Assembly: GCA_001414485.1 (NCBI GenBank)
Contig: LLEY01000012.1
Location: forward strand, 434,001 to 498,000
Source: Calycina herbarum
Lineage: Eukaryota; Ascomycota; Leotiomycetes; Helotiales; Pezizellaceae
Direction: 5' to 3'
DNA length: 64,000 nucleotides
A model generated the notes under the pieces. The model saw nothing but the letters and a program-made list of their open reading frames with translations. It ran no database searches and was not told the DNA's origin. Positions 23,719 through 36,600 of the stretch are shown one piece after another. The translations under genes and the position numbers were made by a program. The stretch's first letter is position 1. Every line of letters starts with the position of its first letter.

Positions 23719-23980
23719 CAGCGTGAGCAATGAGTAGAGTAGAGTAGAGTAGTGACCACTACTCTACTCTACTCATTACTACTCGAGTAGTACTCTTGAG
23801 TAGTGGAGTATCGCGGGCCGAATCGGCCTAAGCCGGTCCAGACAGGTGGAGAGGCGTCAGGGTGGCGTTTTAGGGTTTCCCGGCAGCTTAAGCGAGATCT
23901 TCTTTCTACTCTATCTACCTTTAGTAATAGTCTTAATAGATTAGGTATTAATTATATAATTATAAAAAGAAATTTCATTA

Positions 23981-24032
23981 ACGTGATCCATCACCGAGCT
24001 ACGCACATCACCGAGCTACGCACTTTTACCGA
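23981..24032 (+). repeat. Left terminal inverted repeat of the pogo-like element
   Basis: This 52-bp repeat contains two adjacent copies of a 17-bp unit ATCACCGAGCTACGCAC. It matches the right end (39117-39168) with about three transitions. Confidence 0.85.
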
Positions 24033-24127
24033 CTTCTACTACTTCAAAATACAATAAATCAACTACAACAATAGATAAAACTTATTACTCTTCGGATTCT
24101 AATAAGCTAGATATATCTATAAGTTCT

Positions 24128-24185
24128 TAACAAGTTCGCGCATTATGACCAGTCTTTCCACAAGTACTACAACGTTGCACAGTCG
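24128..24185 (-). pseudogene. C-terminal zinc knuckle of the pogo-type transposase, separated by the insertion
   Basis: The minus strand encodes QRCSTCGKTGHNARTC followed by a stop, a C-x2-C-x4-H-x4-C knuckle typical of the C terminus of some fungal pogo transposases. It abuts the AAATC duplication of the outer LTR element, so the LTR element landed just upstream of this knuckle. Confidence 0.7.
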
Positions 24186-24190
24186 AAATC

Positions 24191-24422
24191 TGTTACGGCG
24201 CTGGTCCGTAACACGTGATTCTCAGTCCTACACGTGACCGTCAGAGCCGCAACGCTTGGACGGATTTATGACGAGATTAAAGGCTCTTTACAGTTAGTAG
24301 GAATACCCCTTTTTCGTAGGGTATATATTCCGCATTCCCTCGTTCTTAGAACTGTAGCTTTAAATTCTTGAATATATATATATATACTCTTATGCCTTTG
24401 CCTTTAGATATGGATTGTGACA
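24191..24422 (+). repeat. 5' LTR of the outer Gypsy element
   Basis: Starts TGTTACGGCGC and ends TTGTGACA (TG...CA). It has the same length as the 3' LTR and differs from it only at transitions. Preceded by AAATC. Confidence 0.9.
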
Positions 24423-24689
24423 TTATTTAAAGCTTAACCCTTTTTACTCCCTGCGAAGGATTATAATATCGACTGGATTCTACGCTTATAATAGCTAGAA
24501 GATCTTATACTCGTAATAGTGTGATTACGACCCTCCTCCTCTGCCTATAACGGCCCCTCTTCTTATAAACGGATCCCTTGAGTATCTCTGTGTCTGTAAC
24601 GACTTATCTCCTTGAAAGACACGCCTGTAACGGCCTATATAACCTTTTTTATAACCCCTCCCTACCTTCTCCTCCTTCCTTTCCGACAA

Positions 24690-25930
24690 TATAATAGCCG
24701 ACACTCGAAGTGGTCGTAGTAGAAAAGGGAAGACACCTACTAGCTTGTCTTGAACCGAGCCTCAACAACTGGATAACACCCCTAGAGTCGCCCCTCCCTC
24801 GCCTGCCTCCCCTATAATAAGCGAGCCTCCTATAGACGAAAACGTTCGTTTACGGGCTGAAATCCTCTCTTTACGTATATAACTCTACTAAACCCCGTTG
24901 CTTATAAACCACTCTGACAACCCTCTCCTAAGCTGCGAGTATACGCAAGCCCTCTAAGAGGCTACTACCGACTCCTCCTGTTCCCGATTTGGTTTTAACA
25001 ATTCTGCTCGTAAGTTCTAAGATAGCGAGAAACTTAAGGACGGTATCTCTCTATTATATAAGGCTTAGCGGATTATCCTAGCTAGTAAAATAAGAAAGAA
25101 CCTCTTTAAAAACGAATAAGATAAACTTACCTTCGTCTTTATAGCTACTTCCGGCATAGTATAAGAGTACCTAGAACTATAGATAGATTTCGGTTCCTCT
25201 ACCTTATTTATAGACGTTATAGATATACTTGTATATCTAGATACCTTGTTCGTAGATAGTAACGAAGCTATAGAGGCCTGTAAGGTCTTCTATAAACTCT
25301 TAATATAAGAGGACAAGACTTTTACTATATTTAAAGCAACCTTCTTAAGCTTTACAACTAAGGCTTATATCCTGTTAAGTAAGTGGTCTAAAGATTTATA
25401 CCAGAAGCTTACGCTAGCTCTTTAAGTAAGCATCTCGCTAGTCTAAATCACCTTAGCAACCTTTAACTAGTTATATAACCGCTATTACTTTGTCTATTAA
25501 GACAGGGTAACTATTAAGGAACGCCTTACAGCTTGCTACAACCGCCGCCTACCTATAAGAGGTTTCCCTGCCGGCTATGGATTAACTTACTAACTTCCGG
25601 CTCTACGTGCTACTATTAGTTATCCGCTAACCCAAAGCCCGGTCTGTTACTCTCTAGTTATAGACTATAAGACTCCTTTGCTTACTCGTAATAGTACGAC
25701 TCCTATCTAGGATATAGTAGACGTTATCTATTATAATTACGATGAACCTAGGTACTACGCTAGTAAATACCCTCTTTCTTAAAAACCCTCTATAGCTATT
25801 AAGCTATTAGAAGACGCTGAAAACTCGCTTACGGACTCCTACGGACTACAAGCGTCTAGAGAAGAATCGGCTGACGAGGAACTCGTCTATAAGGACTCGG
25901 GAAAAGAACAGCTCTAAAGCAAGTCTCCTC
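24690..25930 (+). pseudogene. Gag remnant of the outer Gypsy element
   Basis: Translating the plus strand with stops ignored gives a Gag-like polypeptide. Its nucleocapsid knuckle is decayed to YNYDEPRYYASKYP near 25729-25775 (Cys to Tyr and Gly to Arg changes, as expected from G-to-A mutation). The ATG start appears mutated to ATA near 24690. Function is lost. Confidence 0.6.
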
Positions 25931-26369
25931 TTTAGAGTAAAATAAACTTAGATCTTAACCTCTTAATCTAAGTTATATAATAGGCGGAAAGGCTTTTATA
26001 ACTATATATACTTTAATTAAGAATAGATATACTTTTAATACTACTAGACTTATTAATACTAGAGCGAATAGATAGCTATTTATTAATACGGCTTTAGCTA
26101 ACTAGTTAAGTTAATATTATAGATAGGCTACGGAAAAGCTATTATATATAATATTAATTATAGGGTTTAATAGACATAAAGGACTAGCGATTACTCGCGT
26201 TATTCGCTTAATACTAAGTATCGACAGACGACAGTTTACTAATACGCTCTTCCTAATTACTAATATTAGCGGATACGATATTATTATTAGCTGTTAATAG
26301 CTTGTAGACGTAAACGTAAAGTTAGTAGTCTATAGCTATAAGATTAAGTAGCTAGAATCCCTTCCCCTA

Positions 26370-26803
26370 TATTACGAATCACGTGTAAGTATATAACGAG
26401 TAAAGACTAGGCGGCGCTCTAACAGGTTAAGCACTATCGGAAACTCTTATAGAGGAAGGATTATTAGACTAGCTAAGCGATCTATGGATTTCTTTTGGTG
26501 AGGAACATTACGTAACCTAGTCGCCTAAGTCGCTTAAGTCGCCTGTCGACTAAAGCGATTAGAGCGAGCGACTAGAGCGATTAGAACAGAGGACTATAGT
26601 TCTATATAAGACTAGTACGTCTGTTATTAGATAGGAGCTTCGTACTTAACTTTAGTTATTAATCTTATTATCTTATTTAACATCTTTAATATAAGTAACA
26701 AGTTCACTTCTAAGTAAACAACCTAGTATATCTATACTTCTTATCTATATACTAACCTTCGAGACTTAGTTATCTTTGTTTAGTTTGTTTAAGTTTTGTT
26801 ATA
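26370..26803 (+). repeat. 5' LTR of the inner retrotransposon
   Basis: 434 bp, starting TATTACGAATCACGTGTAAG and ending TTGTTATA. It matches 33216-33649 with transitions only. An AGTCGC/GCGACT-rich symmetric stretch lies at 26518-26583. Confidence 0.9.
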
Positions 26804-26899
26804 CTTTAAGCACCTGCTTAGAAGTTCAGTTGCTATAGCCCTAGTAACCTCTATAGTAGCTAGTCTAAATACTAGTCGAGTTAACGTTATAAGAATATC

Positions 26900-29800
26900 T
26901 AGGACTATAAACAGAAGAACACCTGCTAGTATATAGTTAACTAGGAACGACGATAATGTTAGTATACCGGACGCCCCTGAGCTTTATAAGGTTGAAGCAC
27001 TTAAATCGATTAAAGTTAAGATACTAGATATATATTATAAGAAGCGAAAGGAACTTAACTTATTCCTTCTCTAAATAGACATCTATTTTAACTTTAATAC
27101 TAATAAGTTCGAAGGTAATTATAATTTATAAACTATCTTTGCTATTTCTTATCTTAAGGGATTAGTATTAGAATAGGCCTAGCTATACTTAGAGGACTTC
27201 TTTAAGAATAAGAATAAAGACAGAAAGATAGAATTAACTAAGATTATATTTAAATCTTAGAGAGGATTTAAGACAACTATTAGAAAAGTTTTTAGAGACT
27301 TTGATACGATCTAAACAGCTATATATAAGCTTTTAGAGCTATACTAAACCAGATTAGTAATAGATTACACTAATAAATTCTAATATTATAGAATAAAGTC
27401 GGGATAGGATATAATCGCTCTTATAGAACTCTTTTATAGAGGATTAAAAATATATATCTATAAGGAAATAGCTAAGTAGAATATATAATTCTTAACTATT
27501 ATAAGTATAATTAAGGAAGTTGTCTAGCTAGACAACTACTTATATGAATTTAGGAAGAGTAACCCTAGATATAGAGAAAAGAGTAAAGGGTTAGAGAAGT
27601 AGAAACACTCTTATACTAACAAACATAGTAAGGAGGCAAACGCTATATAAAAGAAGACCTTTCTAAAGAAAGGAGGACTTTCCTAGGAAGAGCGAAATCG
27701 TCGACATAAGTAGAACTTATATTATAATTATAGCCTACTAGGTTATAGAGTAAATAAGTATAGTAAGAAGAAAGACTCTAAGAGAAAGAAACAAATTAAT
27801 ACTACTATTTAATAATAGGTAGCCTTAATCGATTATATTAAACTTATAGATAAGGAGCTTAAGATACGAGGATATAGAACCTAGATTAAAAATAATAAAG
27901 GAATTAGTAGTATATAAGATACTAATAATAATAGAGATCTACTTCTTAAAGAATATTACGATATATAATTAGTAATAGAATTTAAGTAACCTTTTTAAGT
28001 AGAATATAAATTACTACTATTAACTAGTTCTTTAAAGACATTAGATTCATCTTCTAGTTTAAAAGGAGAAATAAGAAATAAAGACCTCAAAGTTAGAGAA
28101 ACTTAGGCTTTTCTTAGAACCTTTAAACAAGGGAATCGATAGGTATATATTAATAACTAGAAACTAGACTTCTAGAGTCCTTATATAATATAGAGAGTTA
28201 ACCTAACTATTTTAATAATATATATAGTTATAAGAAATAACCCTAAGATAATAACTTTAGTTAGCCTAATTACTAAGTAAAAAACTATTAAAGACAAAGA
28301 ACCTATATATAACTAACTACGAATTAAGAGACCTACTTATCCTAAGGTTAGAGATATATAGAAGATATATAATATTTTAGATAAGAATAATATATAAATA
28401 TAGTAAGTTATAATAGGATTTAAGAGACGAATTAAAAACCCTTTTCTTAGGATACTACCTAAAGATGTTATACTAAAGGAGTTTAAGTAATATATTATAG
28501 TTGTATTAATTAGAAATAATAAGCTAGTATTTAGAAAATATAACTTATAATAACTGTTTAGTATACTATTTTAGGAGTAAAAGGAGATTAATATAACTAG
28601 ATAAGCTAAAACGGAACTAGAAGAATTATACTACCTATTAATAAGAGAACTATAGTTTATAGAAACAGTTTAGAAAACAATAGTATAATAGATACGATAT
28701 AAACTAAGTCTAACCTTAGACTAGTTATTATAGAAACGGTTTAAAGGAATGTTACTAGAACCTATTAGAATAGTAGAATATTATTAGATATATAAAGTAG
28801 TATTATTAGATAAAGAAGGAGTAGTATTCTTTCCTTAGTCCTAGATTTAAGCTATTAGAGAAAAGAATTCAAGGAACTATATATTTAAGGTTTACTATAT
28901 AAAACTAGAGATAAGTATATTAGAGGCTACTTTAGATTATCTATATATAGGAGAGCTATAGTCTATAGAAGCTATTATAGAAACCAGTTATAAATAGATC
29001 TAATATAATTATAAACAAATACTAAAACGATTTATAAGAGGAATTCCTAGGATAATAGGAATCCTAGAATATAGATTAGTATATAAGGTAGTATATACTA
29101 ATAAGGAAAGAGTAAGATTCTTTCTATAGTATAAGAACGAGAAGAGAAGGAATTATAATTAAGAAAATCGATCTTTTAAAGTCTAATATATTAAAGCAAA
29201 GTTAGACACTACTTTAGGAGAAAGATAGTTAGTAATAACTATAGAAATAAGAAGGAAGAAGCTATAAGTTATAATAGACTTAAGAGTAATAGATAACTTT
29301 ATTTCTCTAATAGCTTAAGAGAAGCTAAACGTTCTAATTAAAAAGATAAGACTATATCGATTAAGAGTAGTTAATAGAATAGATATTATATATTAAAATA
29401 GGATTATTAATTAGTAAACTATTCTAATAAAAATCAATATTAAAGAATACTACTTAAATATATAATTCGATATTATTAAAATAAGAAGTAAGGAAGTAAT
29501 ACTTAGTATACTATAGATTTAAGAATATAATCTAGAAATCGACTAGAAAGCTAAGAAGATAACTTTTAGTTAATATAAATATAAGGGTTTATGTTTATAA
29601 CTTTAAGGCTAGAACGAGGTTAGTACTACCTCTTCTAAAGTACTAAGACACCTTGCCTAGGGTCCTCTATAGGTTAGTAAGAAAGCTAATAACAAAATAC
29701 CTATATAGTATAGAGAATTTAAAGCTTTGTTTAAAAACCTAGAAGACTTATAAGCTTTACTAGAACATTACTTATAGGATTATAAGATTAAATTAAAAGA

Positions 29801-32500
29801 GGGTTATTATCTCTTAAAGCAGAAGCTTCGGTTATATAACTAGAAAAGCCTATAGAGAATAGAGAGTTATATAAAGAAAGGTATTAAAAAGAGATATATT
29901 AGAAGATCTAAGTTACTAATTATCTTAAATATACTTATTATTAAGAAGAAAGACAACCTAGATAAGAGAGTATATATTAATTATTAGAAAGTAAATTATA
30001 CTATAGTTAAGAACGCTTATCTACTACTACCTAGCTAATACTTATAAGATAAGTTAAACAAGGTAGTATAATTTATAAAATTAGATTAATAAAACGCTTA
30101 TAAACTTATATAAATAAAAACTAGAGACAAATAGAAGATAGCATTTACCTTACTATTAAGCCTTTACAAATACACAGTTATACTATTTAGACTTTATAAT
30201 ATACTAACTATATATTAAAGATAAAACAATAATATTTTAAGAGATCTTCTAAGAATAATAGTAATCTATTACCTAGATAATATTCTAATCTTCTTAGAAA
30301 AAGAAGAAGAATATAAGAAATATATTAAAAAAGTTTTATAATAACTTACAAAAGTAAACTCTTAGTTAAAACTCTTAAAATACAAGTTTAGAGTAACTTA
30401 GACACTTTTCCTAGAATAGATATTTAACCTAGAGAAAATAGAAATAGATCTAGTAAAGATCTAAGACATCTTAAACTAGAAATTACTAGAGAATATAAAA
30501 GATATACAGTCCTTCCTTAGATTTATAAACTTTTACTATCTATTTATATAAGACTATATAAAGATTACTAAACTAATAATAACACTAGTTAAAAAAGCTA
30601 TTAAATTTATTTAGAATAAATAAGCTAAGAACGCTTTTTAAAAGATTAAAGTAAAGTTTATAAAAAAACCTATTCTATACGACTTCGATATAGAAAAACT
30701 AAGTATAATCGAAACAGACACCTTAGATATATTAGTAAGTACGATTTACCTATAACTAAATAAAAAGAGAAAACTTATACCTATTATATATTATTTTAAA
30801 ACATTTAACCTAGTATAATAAAACTATAGTATATTTAATAAAGAGTTACTTACTATAATATTAGCTTTAGAATACTAGAGAATTTATTTATAGCTAGTAA
30901 AACACCTAGTTATAGTTCTATCTAACTATAAGAATCTTAAGATATTTATAATAACTAAGGAACTTATAACTAGACAATTAGCTAGATAGTTAGAGATATT
31001 AGAAGGATTTAATATTATTATTTAATATATAAAGAGAACGTTAAATACTTAAGCTAATACTCTTAGCTAAAAACCTAGATATAAGAGAAACAAAGAGTAT
31101 AAGAAGATTATAATCTTAAAAACTCTTAAAAATAGAGACTTAGTACCTACTATATACAAAATTATAGTAATAAATAATATTTAGATAGATAAAATTCAGA
31201 ATATATATAAAGGTTATAACTAGTATATAAAAGAGAAATTATAGGTCCCTAGCTCGTATACAAAGGAATTTATATAAGAATACTATACTATGCCTACTTA
31301 TAGCTACTAAGGAATTCGTAGAACCCTCTAAAGGATAAGATAATACTACTATATTAATTAGTTATCTACGATAGTTAAAGAAGTAATAATAGAATATAAT
31401 ACCTATACTAGGAATAAGGCTTCCTACTATACTCCTTATAGACAGATAAATACTATTCTAATACTATAAATACCTTAGAAATCAATATTTATAGATTTTA
31501 TTATTAAACTACTAAAATCTAAAGATCTAATAATAAGAGTTAAGTATAACTTAATCCTAGTTATTATAGAACGACTTACGAAATATATAATTTTAGTAGT
31601 ATATATAGAGTTAAGTATAACTAAGGAATTAGTATTCGTATTCCTTAAAAAAGTAGTCTTAAGATATAAACTACTTAAAGAAATACTCTTAGATAGAGAT
31701 AAACTCTTTACTTTAAATTTTAGATTACTCTTATAAAACGATTAGATACGAAGAGAAAGCTCTCTATAGTCTTTTACTCTTAAATAAATAGAGGAAATAA
31801 ACATATAAACTAAGTAGTAGAAATATACCTTTATTATTATATAAACTACTAGTAAAATAACTAAGTAGAACTACTACTCTTAGTATAATTTACCTATAAC
31901 AGTTTAGTAATAGAAATAACACTTGTTATACTATTCTATACTAACTTTAAATATAAATTATTAGTATATTAAGAACTACTATCTACAACTATTAACAACT
32001 AGCTTACTTATATTTAAGTCTTAAAAATTAAAGAGTTATATAAGGAACTTATAAAAGATTTATAGTTTATTATAGAAAGAAACATATACTACTATAATAA
32101 ACAACGTAGTTAGGAGCTAATACTAAAAGAGAGGGATAAAGCCTACTTAGTATAAAAAAACATTAATATAAAAAGACTAAGTAATAAATTAGATTATAAA
32201 AAACTTAGACTATTTAAAATCAAATAAGTTAAGAGACCTTTAAATTATAAATTAGTACTACTAAGGATAATAAATATCTACCTAGTATTCTATATATCTC
32301 TACTTAAACTAGTACTACTAGGAGTACTACTAGCCCTATTTATAGAAATTTAACTAGTTAATCTAAATACTAAATATAAAGTTAAAAGGATTCTTAACTA
32401 TAAGATTATTAGAGGTAAGATTAAGTATTTAATTAAATAGTTAGATTACCTATATTTAGAAAACACTTAAGAACCTAGAAAAAACATTAACTAGTACTTA
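26900..32500 (+). pseudogene. Gag-Pol remnants of the inner retrotransposon
   Basis: The order Gag (26900-27830), protease region, RT/RNase H (29870-31090) and integrase (31250-31860) can be read in the plus frames once stops are ignored. RT signature YYLDNILIF and downstream text such as SFLRFINFYYLFI are family-typical. No open frame of 60 codons survives. Confidence 0.65.
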
Positions 32501-32584
32501 GAGGAACTTTAGGACTTCTATTATTAAAACCTAAGGTTACTTATATTAGGTAATTAATAGAGAAAATCTTAAGGAAACTAGGAT

Positions 32585-33128
32585 TAAGACCTAGGTTAAA
32601 AGCAGGGTCGGAAGTAGTAGAGGTAGAGTAGACGGCTAGCTTAGTAGCCTCCTCTCTCCTTTCCTTCTCTTCTTTTTCTTTTTCCTCCTTCTCCTTAGCC
32701 TTATCTAGCTCTTAAAGAGTGCTAAGTCTACGACGAAGTATCTATTGTTCTTACTTATTAAGAAGACGTTGCTACGCTTAAAGACGGAGAACCTTTAATA
32801 TTACTTTCTACTAGGCCTAAAAGGCCTTTTCTTAGGTCTAATAGGCCGTCTCTTTCTTAACCCGTAGACGACGTTTCTACGTATTAAGAGATTCCTACTT
32901 AAAAGTTAAAAGTATTCGATTTTACTCTTCGATATTATAAGTTTTACTCTTCCTAGTATACTTAGAACATTTCTTACCCCTAGTAATAGATATATATCGA
33001 CAGCTAGACGTAGAGATAAGACAGCGAGTATAAGAGGACATTTCAGATCCTACTCGATTAATATAGAAAGTGTTATTAATACGATTTTGTTTTAGTTTAT
33101 CTTTTATAAATAGTATTATTAAAAACAT
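32585..33128 (-). pseudogene. Antisense open frame remnant between integrase and 3' LTR of the inner element
   Basis: One minus-strand frame can be followed from the Met at 33128 (MFLIILFIKD...) through MSSYTRCLISTSSCRYIS and a K/E-rich coiled-coil stretch (KEKEEKEKEEKERREE, about 32650-32700) to TSTTSDPAFNLGLNP near 32585. Several RIP-like stops interrupt it, the first at 32922-32924. The protein is not recognised. The consistent frame and charge pattern suggest it was once an additional gene carried in reverse orientation. Confidence 0.45.
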
Positions 33129-33215
33129 TATAGTAAGAGAAGGCCGCTAGCCTTCTAATAGTATTTCTTAGGTTATACTTAAGCGTAGGGATACGCTAGG
33201 CTAAGAAGGGGATAG

Positions 33216-33649
33216 TATTACGAATCACGTGTAAGTATATAATAAGTAAAGACTAGGCAGCGCTCTAATAAGTTAAGCACTATCGGAAACTCTTATAGAG
33301 GAAGGATTATTAGACTAGCTAAGCGATCTATAGATTTCTTTTAGTAAGGAATATTACGTAACCTAGTCGCCTAAGTCGCTTAAGTCGTCTATCGACTAAA
33401 GTAATTAGAGCGAGCGACTAGAGCGATTAGAACAGAGGACTACAGTTCTATATAAGACTAGCACGTCTGCTATTAGATAGGAGCTTCGTACTCAACTTTA
33501 GTTATTAATCTTATTATCTTATTTAACATCTTTAATATAAGTAACAAGTTCACTTCTAAGTAAACAACCTAGTATATCTATACTTCTTATCTATATACTA
33601 ACCTTCGAGACTTAGTTATCTTTGTTTAGTTCGTTTGAGTTTCGTTACA
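33216..33649 (+). repeat. 3' LTR of the inner retrotransposon
   Basis: 434 bp, starting TATTACGAATC and ending TTCGTTACA. Followed by CCCTA. Confidence 0.9.
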
Positions 33650-33654
33650 CCCTA

Positions 33655-36600
33655 GTTCGTCGATTCGATTACTTAGTACCTATTACTAGAGAATCGATAA
33701 CTATCTCTCTACTAGGCCTCTAGGCTTAGGAGGATATAGAGAACCGCGACCTCCGCTGGAATACTATAGAGGAACCTATATTAATCTATTCGATATTGCC
33801 TCGAAGCTAGCGCTAAACCCCGCTACTAGTCACTCTCGAGGAAATTCTAGATAAAAGCTTTTAGTAAGACCTTATCTCTGCCTAGAATAGAATACAGGTC
33901 CTTATTCCTAACCGCTAACAACGTTATCGATCCTCCTTAGGAAAACGTTCAGTTATAGACTATAAAGCAGCTGTGAGCTCGCTTATAGACATCTGTAAAC
34001 CTACGGAAGACTTCGCTATTAATATCTATTATATTAGAGCTGTCGCTTTTAAACTTAACCTTTAAAAGCGCGATAACGAAGTCTTCTTTACCAGCTTATA
34101 AGAGATCGACTATGCTCTTATAGACAGGTTACGTATAGAGCTCTTTTTAGTAGATTACGCTTTAGACGAACAACTAGTAGAATAGAACGTTTACTAGGAA
34201 TATATAGACTTTAAGAATGTCTTTTTAAAGAGAGCTTTAGACGAGCTTCTACTGCTACGAAACTAAGTCGACTACTAGATCGAACTTACAGGTCTAAATA
34301 CTCTATTATATAGCCTATTATATAGGATAACGACTAAGGAACTTCTAGCTATGAAGTAGTATATCCTTAATAACCTTAATAAAGGGTTTATTATTCCTAG
34401 CTACGCTCTTTTCGCCTCTTTAGTACTGTTTATAAAGAAGCCTAACAGAAGCTTATAGCTCTATATCGACTACTAGAAACTTAATAACCTTATTCGTAAG
34501 GACTAGCACTCTCTTCTACTAATCGACGAAACTCTTATACGAATCACTAGTGCTAAAATCCTTACAAAGCTCGACATTCGTTAAGCTTTTAACTATATAT
34601 ATATAGAACTAGAGTTAGAAGAACTTATAACCTTTTAGACCTATTATAGTACGTTTAAATATAAGGTGTTACCTTTTAACTTAACTAACGGTCCTGCTAT
34701 ATACTAGAGGTATATAAATAGTGTTCTTATAGAATATCTCGATAACTTTTATATAGCTTACTTTAATAATATTCTTATATACTCTAATAATAAGCTCGAA
34801 TACGTTAAACACGTCTATAAGGTCTTAGAACGGCTCTATAAAGCTGGGCTATAAGTGGATATTAAGAAGATAGAGTTCTACGTTACTTATATAAAGTACC
34901 TTAGTTTTATTATCTCTATAGACGGAATCGAAGTCGACCTAGAGAAGATCTTAGCAATCGTTTCCTAGAAATATCCTAGTACTATTAAGGGTATCTAGTC
35001 CTTCCTAGGTTTTTATAACTTCTACCGACGTTTTATTTAGGATTATAGACGGATTGCTCGTCTACTAAACTATCTTATAGGTAAGGAAGTGCTGTTTAAG
35101 TTCGACTTAGAATATAAGAAGGCTTTTAACACGTTAAAAGAAGCCTTAGTTACTGCCTCTCTCTTATACTACTTTACAGCTGATTTAGAGACTATGGTTA
35201 AGACTGACGCTTCTAACGGAGTAGTTACGGCTGTAATATTATAACGTATATCTGAAACCGAACTGTAGAGACTTATAAGCTACTTCTCGAAGACGATAAA
35301 CCCTGCTAAGCTAAACTACCAAATCTACGATAAGGAGATGTTAGCTATTATACGCTCTTTTAGATAATAGCGAGCGGATCTTACTTAGACTAGCTCCTAG
35401 ATTAAGGTCTTTACCGATTATAAGGCTTTAGAGTACTTTATAACCTCTAAAACCTTAAACTAGCAGTAAGTAAGATAGGTAGAGTTTCTATTAGAGTTCT
35501 ATTTTATAATTACGTTTCGATCTAGTAAGTAGAATAAGAAAACGGATACACTAATACGCCGAGACTAAGACGTTAACCTATAGAACGACCTAAAAGCGTC
35601 TATAAGATAATAAACCTTACTTACGTCTAATTAGTTAGATCTACGTATTACTACTTGATTAGAACCTCCTATAACGTTAGCCCTAGTTACCTTAGAACCC
35701 TTACTTAACCTTGTCGACTAGTTACTTACTACTAACTATAACTCTTCGGACTTAGAAGACGACCGAACGAAAGCTACCCGCGGGTACTAAAACTAGATAA
35801 TAAAGAACGGCTTACTTCTTTAGCAAAAGAGACTCGTAGTTCTTAATTAAGGCACCTTATAGACGGACCTAATCCGTAAGGCTTATATATAAGTATCTAC
35901 GGCTTACCCTAGACAGACAAAGACGGTAGCTATCCTCGCCTATAGATACTAGTAGAAAGGTTTACAGACGTCCGTAGAAACCTATATTAGTAACTACAGA
36001 GACTGTCGACGTACTACGGTTCCTCGCGACTATAAACCTAGGTTTTTACACCCGTTACCAGTTCTAGAACGTCTCTAGTAGTATATTACTATAGACTATA
36101 AGTCTTTCCCTGCTGATAAACAAGGTTACGATACCTTATAGGTAGTTATAGATCGCTTAACTAAGTAATCAGTCTCGATCCTCTATCTAAAGATAGTTAT
36201 AGCTCGAGATATAGCTTGAATATATATTACATAGATCTATTAAACCTACAGCTATCTATAAAGTATTGTTTTAGACTATAGACTATAGTTTATTTCTTCT
36301 TTCTAGTCTGAATTCTATAGAATCCTTAGTATAAAGCTTAAGCTATCTACTACTTTCTACTTATAAACTGACGGATAAACTGAAATCATAAACTAATGGA
36401 TTAATCAACGCCTATAGCCTTTTATTAGTTACTATTAAGACAACTAGAGCGAACTTGTCCCTATTCTAGACTACGCTCAGCTTACGCTTTCACACGAGAG
36501 TCTAGGTAAGCTCTCGCCTTTTAAAGTAATTAACAGATACGTAGCTACTACGTCCTTCGATTAGAACTGTCTAGATAAATCCGTAACAGTCTACGAACAG

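Larger units (their letters stand above)
26370..33649 (+). mobile_element. Second LTR retrotransposon (Ty3/Gypsy type), level 4 of nest
   Basis: Two 434-bp LTRs (26370-26803 and 33216-33649) flank a 6.4-kb interior, bounded by CCCTA duplications (26365-26369 and 33650-33654). Interior remnants on the plus strand are a Gag with a decayed zinc knuckle (YYNYSLLGYRVNKY near 27719-27760), RT with YYLDNILIF near 30265, RNase H and an integrase-like region (about 31250-31860). The sequence is extremely TA-rich, with almost no ATG, indicating strong RIP. It sits in the gag-pol junction of the outer element. Confidence 0.9.

Noticed and set aside
23730..23815. GAGTAG-type array considered as a CRISPR-like or telomere-like repeat
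   Set aside because: The words are short, palindromic and placed at the ends of a hAT-like element with an 8-bp duplication; no spacers.
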